From NCEH01 sp040049195 (GTDB lineage Bacteria; Pseudomonadota; Alphaproteobacteria; Rhizobiales; Xanthobacteraceae), in NCBI RefSeq assembly GCF_040049195.1, contig NZ_JBDZDL010000002.1: a stretch of 64,000 nt of DNA; one strand, given 5' to 3'. Under the pieces are notes generated by a model. It was given only the letters and a program-made list of their open reading frames with translations. It ran no database searches and was not told the DNA's origin. This document shows, piece after piece, positions 33,596-42,365 of the stretch; positions within the stretch are counted from its first letter, which is position 1, and every line of letters starts with the position of its first letter. The position numbers were made by a program, and so were the translations under genes.

Positions 33596-35308
33596 GTGTC
33601 CGGAGCGAGGCAAACGGACAAATCACCGGACGCCTTTCGCACCATCAGCGAGGTGGCCGAGGATCTCGACCTGCCCCAGCACGTGCTGCGCTTCTGGGAA
33701 ACCCGATTCACGCAGATCAAGCCCATCAAACGGGCCGGCGGCCGCAGGTTCTACCGGCCTGAGGATGTCGATCTGCTACGGGGCGTCCGTCACCTGCTCT
33801 ATGGCGAGGGCTATACCATCAAGGGCGTCCAGCGAATCCTCAAGGAGCAGGGGATTCACTACGTCCAGGATCTCGCCATCGAGGAAGAGGCGGCCGGCTT
33901 CCAGCCGATGCCCGCGCCCGCTCAGGGACGCGCCGAACCGCCGCGCCGGCAAGCCCCTCCGCCGGACGATTACGACGAAGCGCCTTATGCGACCGATATC
34001 GAGCCTGAGCCGCGTCGCCGGGCGAACGCGCGCGGGCAAGCCGAAGGTGGTCAGGCCGGCTTCGGCGGCTTCCTCGGCCTCTTGCCACGTCGCGGCAAGG
34101 CGCGCACCGAACCGCCGGTCGAAGAGCCTCCCGTCATCGCGGAGCTTCCATTCCCCGAGTTTTCTCAACACACCCGCCGCCATGAAGGGCCTGTTGAGCC
34201 CCGCCTCGATGCCCCGCGGCCGCCCGCAGCCGTTCGTCCGGCCTCCGCGCCGCGCCGTGCAAGCGCCCCTCCGGGGCCGGTTGAGCCGAGGCTCGACCGG
34301 GACGACGAGAGCTTCTACCGGCGGATGCCTGAACCCGGCTATCCTGAGCCCGCCTATCCTGAAGAGGATGACGAGGACGACGATCAGGTGCAGCCCTATG
34401 CGCCGCCCCGCGCCGCGCCCTCGTTCGCTCCAGAGCCGCGGCGCGAGCCGGAGGTGGTCAGCCGGCCCGCCGTTCCGCAGCGGCGACCGACGCGCGGGCC
34501 CGCTTCGCGGCTGCCAGAGCCGCCACCGGTTCCCGAGCTCGAAGACCCCCTGTTGCCGTTCTTCGACGATGATGCTTTCGGTCCCGACAGCACGCAGATT
34601 TCAGAACCTCTGGATGCCCGCATCCGGCGGCTGAAGGAGCATGCCCCCGGGCCGCCGGAGGAATATATCCCGGCGCGCGCACGCCGGGCAGACATTCCAC
34701 GGGGTGAGGTTCCGCGCGAAGACGACCGCGAGGTGACGTTCCGGCCCGATATGCGTGATAGCGAGCGGCGTCCGCCGCCTGGCCCCGCACGCGGCATCCC
34801 GCAGCCGGCGGACGACTGGCCGAGAGAGTGGCGCGAGGACGAGGCGCAATTCGCTCCGGACCTCGGCGCGGAGCCCCGCGCCCCTAGCCTCAACGTGCCG
34901 CCTTTGCGGGCGGACGATCGTCGCGATCTCCGGCGCTCCGAGACGCGTCCGCCGTCGCGGCCTCACGCGGTCCCCCCGGCCGAGCCCGTTGGTAAATTGC
35001 GTCTGGGACCTTTGACCGGCCCCGTGGAGGAATTTGAATTGGAGGATCCGGAGCCCTTGCGGTGGGATCATCATCAGGGCTTTCGGCCGGATGCGGTCCC
35101 GCGCGAGCCCCATCGGCCGGGTCCGCCGGAGCAATATCTGCCGCCGCATCTGCGCAGCGACCCGCGCGTGGTTGGCGCACCGCCGACCCCAATCCCGGTC
35201 CTGTCGCGCGACGACGTGCACCGCCTTCAGGCGACGCTCTATGAATTGGGTGAATGCCGCCGCCTGCTCACCGGAGCGGCGGAGCGCCCGGACGAGCCTT
35301 CGCAATAG
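33596..35308 (+). CDS. MerR-family regulator with very long proline-rich extension
   Basis: Residues about 15-85 form a MerR winged helix (FRTISEVAEDLDLPQHVLRFWETRF, then GGRRFYRPEDVDLLRGVRHLLYGEGYTIKGVQRIL). MerR proteins following ihfA in Rhizobiales are usually around 130-250 residues by general experience; this one is 570. Residues about 105-545 are Pro/Arg/Glu/Asp-rich and probably disordered, with repeated PRLD, PPEEYIP/PPEQYLPP segments, and the end (DDVHRLQATLYELGECRRLL) is conserved-looking. The start is GTG with GGAGGCGAG upstream. No cysteine-based metal site is seen. Effector and targets are unknown. Confidence 0.8.
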   Translation: MSGARQTDKSPDAFRTISEVAEDLDLPQHVLRFWETRFTQIKPIKRAGGRRFYRPEDVDLLRGVRHLLYGEGYTIKGVQRILKEQGIHYVQDLAIEEEAAGFQPMPAPAQGRAEPPRRQAPPPDDYDEAPYATDIEPEPRRRANARGQAEGGQAGFGGFLGLLPRRGKARTEPPVEEPPVIAELPFPEFSQHTRRHEGPVEPRLDAPRPPAAVRPASAPRRASAPPGPVEPRLDRDDESFYRRMPEPGYPEPAYPEEDDEDDDQVQPYAPPRAAPSFAPEPRREPEVVSRPAVPQRRPTRGPASRLPEPPPVPELEDPLLPFFDDDAFGPDSTQISEPLDARIRRLKEHAPGPPEEYIPARARRADIPRGEVPREDDREVTFRPDMRDSERRPPPGPARGIPQPADDWPREWREDEAQFAPDLGAEPRAPSLNVPPLRADDRRDLRRSETRPPSRPHAVPPAEPVGKLRLGPLTGPVEEFELEDPEPLRWDHHQGFRPDAVPREPHRPGPPEQYLPPHLRSDPRVVGAPPTPIPVLSRDDVHRLQATLYELGECRRLLTGAAERPDEPSQ

Positions 35309-35346
35309 CCCTGGCAAACACGGCGCTGAGACGCGCCGCTTAGGTC

Positions 35347-35380
35347 AGGCTTTCCCGCGTGTCTTCACGCGGAAAAGCCT
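35347..35380. terminator. Candidate bidirectional terminator between merR and rlpA
   Basis: Fifteen-base inverted repeat AGGCTTTCCCGCGTG (35347-35361) and CACGCGGAAAAGCCT (35366-35380) with one mismatch and a TCTT loop, placed between convergent genes. No T run follows. Confidence 0.55.
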
Positions 35381-35422
35381 GGAAGGCGGCGCCGGCCGGC
35401 CAAGGACGGCGCCTGAAGTCGC

Positions 35423-35899
35423 TCAGTTCGCGGGCTCTTCCGCCTGGGGCTGCTGCTGCAGCCATGCGAACAGATTAACCGGCGCGGGTGCTGCCGGCGC
35501 GGCTTGATCCTGATCCGGGACGGCTTCGGCAACCTGCTCGCGCCCTAGCACGGCGACGGAGACGCGCGTCACGCCGTGGCCGGTGAATCCGAGTTCTGAC
35601 GCCGCGGCTCGCGAGACGTCGATGATGCGGCCGCGGACAAACGGTCCACGATCGTTGATACGGACCACCACTGCACGGCCATTGCGCAGGTTGGTCACGC
35701 GAACCTTCGTTCCGAAGGGGAGTGAGCGATGGGCCGCAGTCAGGGCATTGGGATTGAAACGTTCGCCGCTTGCGGTGCCCCGGCCCTGCCAATAATAGGA
35801 AGCAACACCGGTTTGTCCGGCATCAGCTTTGGCGGGTGTACAGAACGCGCCGAGCGTTAGCGCAAATGTTCCAAGCAGAAACCCCTTCTGGATCTCCAT
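35423..35899 (-). CDS. RlpA-like septal ring lytic transglycosylase/DPBB protein
   Basis: A 158-residue exported protein with a double-psi beta-barrel domain. It has a signal peptide (MEIQKGFLLGTFALTLGAFCTPAKA), then GVASYYWQGRGTASGERFNPNALTAAHRSLPFGTKV and VVVRINDRGPFVRGRIIDVSRAAA, the RlpA core with the catalytic-type Asp. It ends in a Pro/Gln/Ala-rich tail and lacks a SPOR domain and a lipobox (CTP is not a lipobox in position). GGAGG lies eight bases before the ATG at 35899; an ATG at 35914 is less well supported. Confidence 0.82.
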   Translation of the reverse strand: MEIQKGFLLGTFALTLGAFCTPAKADAGQTGVASYYWQGRGTASGERFNPNALTAAHRSLPFGTKVRVTNLRNGRAVVVRINDRGPFVRGRIIDVSRAAASELGFTGHGVTRVSVAVLGREQVAEAVPDQDQAAPAAPAPVNLFAWLQQQPQAEEPAN

Positions 35900-35914
35900 T
35901 CCCTCGACCTCCAT

Positions 35915-36342
35915 GTTGTTGACGGGAGATCGGCGAATGACGTTCTATTCAGGCGACAATGTCACCATTCCGCGGCGGAATCATGATATCGCGCGGCTAA
36001 GCTTAAAAAATCTTGTCGATTTTACCAGTATAAATCAAAGTTAACATCAAGTTTCTATGCAAGTAATGATGATATTCGATGCTGCTTGTTATTTATCCCG
36101 ATCTTTTACTTATAAATAAAAATGTCATGTGCCGAAGTCACCAAACCGTGTTCGCCGGCCTGCCCGATTCCCGCCCCATAGCACCATGGCACCGGCAGCG
36201 GCCCGTCGAGGCCACCGGCGCTTCATCCCTGGCGCCGCCGAGGGAGGAGGGGCCACTTTGGGGCCGTGACCCCGAGGGCGGTGGATAGCGTCAATTCACT
36301 CTTGTAGCCGCCAACGCGATGGTCTAAGCCTCCCCTCCACGT
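35915..36342. other. Intergenic region, partly AT-rich, no gene recognised
   Basis: 428 bases between rlpA and tRNA-Pro. The segment about 35990-36130 is strongly AT-rich against a GC-rich background and may contain promoters for rlpA. The remainder is ordinary. A short forward open frame (36079-36288) has no family features and no ribosome-binding site. Confidence 0.5.
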
Positions 36343-36420
36343 CGGAGCGTAGCGCAGCCCGGTTAGCGCACTAGTCTGGGGGACTAGGGGTCGGAGGTTC
36401 AAATCCTCTCGCTCCGACCA
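36343..36420 (+). tRNA. tRNA-Pro (GGG anticodon)
   Basis: Acceptor CGGAGCG pairs with CGCTCCG, D-arm AGCGCAGCCCGGTTAGCGC, anticodon stem CTAGT/ACTAG around loop CTGGGGG (anticodon GGG), T-loop GGTTCAAATCC and an encoded CCA at 36418-36420. Total 78 nt. Confidence 0.97.
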
Positions 36421-36498
36421 TTTCAAATCCTTGAAAATATGAGCCCAGGTGGCACCCGTCCGGGGGCAGGCGCTTGCCGGCGACATTCGCCAGCGTGT

Positions 36499-37659
36499 TC
36501 AGAAATCCACGTCCACGCGATTGCGGCCCGTTGTCTTGGCCACATAGAGCGCCCGGTCCGCCCGCCGCAGCAGGCTGTCGAAATCTGGATCCGTGGGGCG
36601 GAAGACGGCAACCCCGACGGAGACGGTGATCGGGACCAGCACATTTCCGGCCATGAACGGGGCGTCTTGCACCGCGCGGCGCAGGCGCTCCCCGCAGGCC
36701 ATCGCCTGCGGCTCATCCACATCGCTCATCAGCACCACGAACTCTTCGCCGCCAAGCCGGGCGAGCATCTCGCTGCCGCGCGTGCTGGCCTGTAGCCGCA
36801 TCGCCACGTGCTTCAGCGCCACGTCGCCGATTTCGTGTCCGTGCCGATCGTTGATCTCCTTGAAATTATCCACGTCGATGACCGCAAGCGCGAGGCCGCC
36901 GCTCTGGACGCGGTTGGCTTCGAAGCGCAATGCGCCGATGTCGATGAGCGTACGCCGATTGGCAAGGCCGGTGAGATAATCCGTGGAGGCTGCCCGCTCC
37001 CATTGGCGACGGATGCGTTCCGAGCACATGAGCACAAACGCCGTGGTTCCGATCACCGGCAGAAGCGCCGCCACCATCGTGGTGGCGAGGTTGACCCAGG
37101 TCGAGCCATTGCCGACGCTGAAGTTTGGCGGCAGGCCGACAAGGCCGAAGTACACGGCCCGGAAGAGAACGAACGCCATGACGCCGGCAAAAATTCCCAT
37201 CAGGACTCGCCGGCTCATTGCCGTATCGCGGGCCGATTGGGCCCTCAGCGTGTACCAACTCACGCCCATGAGGGTGAGCCAGACGATCGAGACGATCTGG
37301 ATGCGGGCCCAGGTGTCGGGCTGGACGAATGCGAACCAGGTGAGGCCGAAGATTCCGACTCCCAAAGGCAGGAACATCAGCGGACGCGGCCGGCGGCCAT
37401 AGAACTGCCGCAGCGCGTGGACGTAAGCCGTCAGGCCGAGCATGACCACGCCGTTTGCGAACATGATCATGAAACTGCGCGGAATGAGGTCTTCCGAGGC
37501 GAAGGTGGCACAGCCCAGGGCAATCAGGAGCGTGCCGATCTCCCAACTGATGGCCGCCGGCCGCAGCGCCACCGGCAAATCGCGATACATGAGGCCAAGC
37601 ACGCAGCCATTGGCCAGCATCATGAGAGTCGCGATGCCGAGCGCACCCCACGGATCCAT
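36499..37659 (-). CDS. Membrane-bound diguanylate cyclase
   Basis: Makes cyclic di-GMP. The 386-residue protein has about six TM helices (residues 5 to about 210, no recognisable ligand-binding domain) and a C-terminal GGDEF domain with active RLGGEEF near residue 305 and the substrate-binding block YLTGLANRRTL. The I-site reads RGSE, close to RxxD. No EAL domain. It lies alone, reverse strand, upstream of tRNA-Pro. Confidence 0.93.
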   Translation of the reverse strand: MDPWGALGIATLMMLANGCVLGLMYRDLPVALRPAAISWEIGTLLIALGCATFASEDLIPRSFMIMFANGVVMLGLTAYVHALRQFYGRRPRPLMFLPLGVGIFGLTWFAFVQPDTWARIQIVSIVWLTLMGVSWYTLRAQSARDTAMSRRVLMGIFAGVMAFVLFRAVYFGLVGLPPNFSVGNGSTWVNLATTMVAALLPVIGTTAFVLMCSERIRRQWERAASTDYLTGLANRRTLIDIGALRFEANRVQSGGLALAVIDVDNFKEINDRHGHEIGDVALKHVAMRLQASTRGSEMLARLGGEEFVVLMSDVDEPQAMACGERLRRAVQDAPFMAGNVLVPITVSVGVAVFRPTDPDFDSLLRRADRALYVAKTTGRNRVDVDF

Positions 37660-37788
37660 TCCGGCTGCCCCAGACCCCTTGATTTAATGCGGCGAGATGC
37701 TCGAAGGATCAGCAACCCCAGGCGAGCATAGGCGCGGCGGCAGTATTGTTCGATATGACGATGCGCGCGATCTTTATGTGACGCTGGG

Positions 37789-37960
37789 GTGAGATGGTGC
37801 AGCCAAGCGCTCTCGCGTTCCGCGGCGGCCGCCGCTGTCATCGTCGGGGCTTTGCTGGGCTTTGTCTGGCGTCCCGGCGCGGTTCAGCACTTCACCGCCG
37901 GTGTCGTCATGGCCGTGGGGGCGGCGTTGCTCCCAGAGCTTGGAGCCGCACACCCCCTCG
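37789..37960 (+). pseudogene. Possible degenerate fragment of a small membrane transporter
   Basis: In the 325-base gap between the cyclase and the AI-2E-family gene, a forward frame from GTG 37789 reads AAAAVIVGALLGFVWRPGAVQ then HFTAGVVMAVGAALLPELG, reminiscent of the N-terminus of ZIP-type metal transporters. It then runs into the opposite-strand gene with no continuation. This is a guess from memory of family patterns; it may be a remnant or chance. Confidence 0.25.
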
Positions 37961-37984
37961 GCATCGCGATCGACCCCCGGCGCT

Positions 37985-40015
37985 CTAGGCCGTTGCGGTT
38001 GCCGCCTGAGGGCCGACGGAAACGGCTCGGCCCTGGGACTCGGGGTGAGAGTCTTCGGTTTCATCCGCAGACTCTACCCGGCCCGCCGCGATCAGGCAGG
38101 CTGCCAGCGCATCTTCCAGGCTGGTCGCCACCGCGTTGATTCCCGATTGGCTCTCGAGCGCAGAGCGCATCGCGCTGTCATCATGGGCGCCAAAAGCCGC
38201 AAGAAGGATTGCGCTGTCAGGCAGGCGCCGGCGCAGCCGACGGCTGGAATAGCGCATGTGCGCCGTGCTCTCGCTTTCGAGCGAAGACAAAATGGTCAGC
38301 ATATGGCCGGAGGTGCTGAGATTGGCCAAATTGGCGATCGTCAGCGTTTCCGGACCGCAGACGCGCGCCGCTAAACCGTGGCGCTTTAGCAAATGGGCCA
38401 ATAGGTCGGCTGCCGCCAGATCGAGCCCGGACCGGGCCGCGATGCAGAGAATGGGAGTTTCGCCACGCCACCGCGGCGGGAGGGTTTCGGCATCCACTAC
38501 GGGATAGGCGCCGCCCGCCGGGCTGATGGCCACAGCCGCCTCGGCTTCCGCCTCGTCAGTCTCGCCCTTAGGGATGCCGTCCGGAATATCGGACAGATTC
38601 TCCAACAGTTCCCCGAGACTGAGGCGGAGGCGCGCGATCCGGACATCATCGAGGGTGCCCCGGGCGAGGTCCTGCTGTGCCAGCCGCAGGCCGGGCAGGG
38701 CGACATTGTCGAGATAGGAGAGAAAGCTGCGCTCCTTCAGGAATTCCTCGGCCTTGCTGGTCGCTTCGGTGGGATCGCCCGCCAGCATGCGCTGGTAAAA
38801 CAATTCGGGCGCGCTGAGCGGGGGGCGGTCCCCGAGCATCACATCGAGGAATTCCAGCTGGTCCACATGGCGGCCCAGAACCACGGCGCACAGCGTCAAT
38901 GGGGTTGCAAGCACGAGTCCGATCGGCCCCCATAGCCAGGTCCAGAAGGTCGCCGAGGCGACCACCGCCACTGGAGAAAGGCCGGTGCTTCGCCCATAGA
39001 CCAGCGGCTCGATGATATGGCCGACCAAGGGTTCAACCAGCGCGAACAAGGCGATGGTGGAGAGCACGATGGTCCAGCCGGGATCGACCGCGAGCGCGAG
39101 CGCGATCGGTAGCAGGGCGGCAATGACCGCGCCGATATAGGGCACGAAGCGAAGCACCGCGGCCATCAGGCCCCACAGAAGCGGGCTGGGCACCCCGATC
39201 ACCCATAGGCCGAGGCCGATCACCGTGCCAAAGCCGGCGTTCAGCATCACCTGCATCAGGAAGAAGCGGGAAAGCCTGCGTGCGGCGTCGTCCAGCGCGG
39301 CGGTGGTGCGTTGAATGTCGCTCGCGCCCGCCAGTCGGATGAAGCGATTGCGCAGATCCTCCCGCTGCAACAGGATGAAGATGAGAAAGATGAAGATGAT
39401 CCCGGTGGTTGCCAGCGGATGGATCAACGGCGTCATCACCGCGCCCAGCATGCCCAACGTGCCTGGATTGGGCTGCCTGATCTCAACGGGCAAAGGCGGC
39501 TGGTCGGTCGTATCGGAATTGGGGGTTCCCTTCCGACTTTCCGGACTGGGGCGGTCGAGTTCATTGCCCAGATCTTGAAGCATCTGCGCCGCGCGCTCCA
39601 GGGTTCCGGAGCCCTCTGTCGCGCCACGGAGCGAGCGGATCTTGTCGCGGATATTCACCTGGTATTGCGGCAGGTCACCCGCCAACTCGGCAACCTGGCT
39701 CGCCACCACGGCCCCCAAGGAGATCAAGCCGAAGAAGGTGAACAAGACGACGACGGTGACACAGAGCGTGCGGGGAATTTTCAGCCGCCGCAGCACCACG
39801 ATGACCGGAGCGAGCACGAAGCTGAGGAGCATCGCGAGCGCCACCGGGACGAGCACCTCGCGCCCGAAATAGAGCATCGTGATGATGGCGCTCGCCGCCA
39901 GCAGGGTGCCGACGGCACCCGAGCCGAGCGGAATGGTGGCACGCGGCGTGGTGACCGGCTGCTGGAAGATGGGGCGGGCCGCGCGTTCGGCGGCATTGCC
40001 CTCCGGCTCGTTCAT
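37985..40015 (-). CDS. AI-2E/PerM-family transporter with C-terminal cytosolic domain
   Basis: Membrane protein of 676 residues. The N-terminal about 380 residues match the AI-2E exporter (UPF0118/PerM) family: TM pairs near residues 35-90, a soluble insert with coil-like sequence (105-185), then TM helices and the signature block VPSPLLWGLMAAVLRFVPYIGAVIAALLP. Residues about 400-650 add a cytosolic domain: a helical part, then a Rossmann-like region (ETPILCIAARSGLDLAAADLL, HMRYSSRRLRRRLPDSAILLA). Substrate is unknown; the family name should not be taken as AI-2 transport. The stop codon overlaps the last bases of the fragment above; glgX lies directly upstream. Confidence 0.85.
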   Translation of the reverse strand: MNEPEGNAAERAARPIFQQPVTTPRATIPLGSGAVGTLLAASAIITMLYFGREVLVPVALAMLLSFVLAPVIVVLRRLKIPRTLCVTVVVLFTFFGLISLGAVVASQVAELAGDLPQYQVNIRDKIRSLRGATEGSGTLERAAQMLQDLGNELDRPSPESRKGTPNSDTTDQPPLPVEIRQPNPGTLGMLGAVMTPLIHPLATTGIIFIFLIFILLQREDLRNRFIRLAGASDIQRTTAALDDAARRLSRFFLMQVMLNAGFGTVIGLGLWVIGVPSPLLWGLMAAVLRFVPYIGAVIAALLPIALALAVDPGWTIVLSTIALFALVEPLVGHIIEPLVYGRSTGLSPVAVVASATFWTWLWGPIGLVLATPLTLCAVVLGRHVDQLEFLDVMLGDRPPLSAPELFYQRMLAGDPTEATSKAEEFLKERSFLSYLDNVALPGLRLAQQDLARGTLDDVRIARLRLSLGELLENLSDIPDGIPKGETDEAEAEAAVAISPAGGAYPVVDAETLPPRWRGETPILCIAARSGLDLAAADLLAHLLKRHGLAARVCGPETLTIANLANLSTSGHMLTILSSLESESTAHMRYSSRRLRRRLPDSAILLAAFGAHDDSAMRSALESQSGINAVATSLEDALAACLIAAGRVESADETEDSHPESQGRAVSVGPQAATATA

Positions 40016-42162
40016 GAGGCCACTTCAAGCAGCAGGAGCGAGCGGCCGGTGACTTCATACACATGGCCGAACGGGAATGTCGGCTGCTCCTCCTGGAAGG
40101 GTGCGTTGGTATCGACGATCAGACGCCAGCCCCGGCCGCCCACGACTTCGGGCAGGCTGAAATTCACCACGTCGAAGTGCGCATTCACGATGAGGAGGAG
40201 CGTCGTGTCCGTCCCCTTCCGGCGGATGCCGGTGGGTTGGGCCCGTCCGTCCATCAGCACGCCCATGCACCGGCTCAACCCATCCTGCCACTGCTCATCG
40301 CCCATTTCGGTGCCGTCGGGCGCAAGCCAGCACACGTCCTTGACGTCGAGTTCCTTGTTATAGGCGCCGCTGAGGAAACGGCTTCTGCGCAGCAGGGGAT
40401 GGGACCGGCGCACCGCAATCAACCGGCGCACGAAGGCGTGCAACTCACGGCCGGCAGGGGAAAAATCCCAATCGATCCAGCCGATATCATTGTCCTGACA
40501 ATAGGCGTTGTTGTTGCCACCCTGGGTGCGCGCAAACTCATCGCCCCCAAGGATCATCGGCGTCCCTTGCGAGAACAGCAGCGTTGCCAGCATGTTGCGC
40601 ATCTGGCGCGCACGCAGGGCGCAGATCTCCGGGTCGTCCGTCGCGCCCTCGACCCCATGATTCCAGGAGAGATTGTGGGAATGGCCGTCGCGATTGTCCT
40701 CGCCATTCGCCTCGTTGTGCTTGTCGTTGTAGGAGACCAGATCCGCCAGCGTGAAGCCGTCGTGGGCGGAAATGAAATTCACCGAGGACCACGGCTTGCG
40801 GCCGCGCCGGTTAAAGAAATCGCCGGAGGCGGTGAGGCGGGTGGCGAGTTCCGCGATCTGGCCGTCGTCGCCCTTCCAATAGGCTCTGACAGTGTCGCGA
40901 TAGCGGTCGTTCCATTCCGCCCAGCCTGGAGAAAATCCGCCGACCTGATATCCCCCCGGACCGCAATCCCAGGGTTCGGCAATCAGCTTCACTTGGGAGA
41001 GCACAGGGTCTTGCCGGCAGGAATCGAGGAACCCGCCGCCCTCATCGAACCCATGGGATTCACGCCCGAGAATGGTGGCGAGATCGAAGCGGAACCCGTC
41101 GACCTGCATCTCGGTGGCCCAATAGCGCAAGCTGTCCGTGACCATCTGCAGGACGCGCGGATGTGACAGGTTCACCGTGTTTCCGGTGCCCGTGTCGTTG
41201 ATATAAAAGCGCTTGTCGGCGGGGAGGCGGTAATAGGACGCGTTATCGATGCCCTTGAACGAGAGCGTCGGTCCAAGCTCATTACCTTCCGCGGTGTGGT
41301 TGTAGACCACATCGAGGATGATCTCGATGCCCGCCGCATGGTAGCGCGCGACCATCTCCTTGAACTCGTTGACATTGGGGCTCGCCAGATACAGCGGGTG
41401 CGGCGCAAAGAAGGAGATCGTGTTGTATCCCCAATAATTGCGCAGGCCTTTTTCGACGAGATAGCTGTCGTCCACGAAGCCGTGCACGGGCAGCAGTTCC
41501 AGGGCGGTGATGCCCAGGTCGCGCAAATGGTCGATGACCTCCGGCGCCATGAGGCCGGCGAAGGTGCCGCGCAGGTCCTCGCGCACCTGGGGATGGCGCA
41601 TTGTGTAGCCGCGGGCATGGGCCTCGTACAGAATGGTGCGATCCCACGGCACGAGGGGGCGGCGTGTCATGCCCCAAGTGAATGCCGGATCGATCACCCG
41701 GCACTTCGGCATGAAGGCGGCGCTGTCGCGGCTGTCGAAAGTGAGATCCTTGTCCTTGTCCTTGCTCTCGAGCTGATAACCGAACAAGGCGGGATTCCAG
41801 GTCAGCTCCCCCACCATCTGTTTGCCGTAGGGATCCAGCAACAGCTTGTTGGCGTTGAAGCGATGGCCCGCCTGGGGCTCATAGGGGCCGTGGACGCGAT
41901 AGGCGTAGACGAGACCGGGACGGGCATCCGGCAGATAGCCGTGCCACACTTCGTCGGTATATTCGGGAAGCTCGATGCGCTCCACCTCGCGCTCGCCCTC
42001 GGGATCGAAGAGGCAGAGCTCCACCTTGGTGGCGTTGGCGGAAAACAGAGCGAAATTGACCCCTAGTCCATCCCAAGTCGCGCCCAAGGGAAACGGATTC
42101 CCCTCCCGGACCCGCGACGCCTTCATCACCTGAGGAGCCGCGTCCGATACCAGCATATCCAT
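40012..42162 (-). CDS. glgX: Glycogen debranching enzyme GlgX
   Basis: Hydrolyses alpha-1,6 links of limit dextrins. About 716 residues, with an N-terminal CBM48 domain (residues about 20-110, GATWDGLGVNFALFSANATKVELCLFD) and a GH13 barrel: the nucleophile aspartate in VDGFRFDLATILGRE, the acid/base glutamate in LIAEPWDCGPGGY, and the third carboxylate in ISAHDGFTLADL. The start is ambiguous among ATGs at 42162 and 42156; both have AAGGA nearby. The 3' end overlaps the next reverse-strand gene by 4 nt. No other glycogen gene is in the window. Confidence 0.94.
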   Translation of the reverse strand: MDMLVSDAAPQVMKASRVREGNPFPLGATWDGLGVNFALFSANATKVELCLFDPEGEREVERIELPEYTDEVWHGYLPDARPGLVYAYRVHGPYEPQAGHRFNANKLLLDPYGKQMVGELTWNPALFGYQLESKDKDKDLTFDSRDSAAFMPKCRVIDPAFTWGMTRRPLVPWDRTILYEAHARGYTMRHPQVREDLRGTFAGLMAPEVIDHLRDLGITALELLPVHGFVDDSYLVEKGLRNYWGYNTISFFAPHPLYLASPNVNEFKEMVARYHAAGIEIILDVVYNHTAEGNELGPTLSFKGIDNASYYRLPADKRFYINDTGTGNTVNLSHPRVLQMVTDSLRYWATEMQVDGFRFDLATILGRESHGFDEGGGFLDSCRQDPVLSQVKLIAEPWDCGPGGYQVGGFSPGWAEWNDRYRDTVRAYWKGDDGQIAELATRLTASGDFFNRRGRKPWSSVNFISAHDGFTLADLVSYNDKHNEANGEDNRDGHSHNLSWNHGVEGATDDPEICALRARQMRNMLATLLFSQGTPMILGGDEFARTQGGNNNAYCQDNDIGWIDWDFSPAGRELHAFVRRLIAVRRSHPLLRRSRFLSGAYNKELDVKDVCWLAPDGTEMGDEQWQDGLSRCMGVLMDGRAQPTGIRRKGTDTTLLLIVNAHFDVVNFSLPEVVGGRGWRLIVDTNAPFQEEQPTFPFGHVYEVTGRSLLLLEVAS

Positions 42163-42365
42163 GTCCTTGCCCCGCGTTGGTGCGTCCGGCCAGCGGGCCG
42201 GTCCGTGGATGCTCAACGCAGCAACGGTTCGTTGGTTGCGTGGCGGCGCAGGGTCCTCACGCAGTCGCGGAGCTTGGGGAGAATCGGGCACACTGCCCGC
42301 GAGAGGCTTGGTGATCCGCGCCAGCGGCGGTAAGGCTCCAGGGTGATAGTGTGCGGAAGCTTCCC

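Noticed and set aside
36343..36420. tRNA-Pro as an integration site for a genomic island
   Set aside because: No integrase, direct repeat or island-type genes lie on either side within the window.
36223..36486. Short reverse frame reading SEREDLNLRPLVPQTSALTG
   Set aside because: This peptide is the antisense translation of tRNA-Pro, a widespread false protein annotation.
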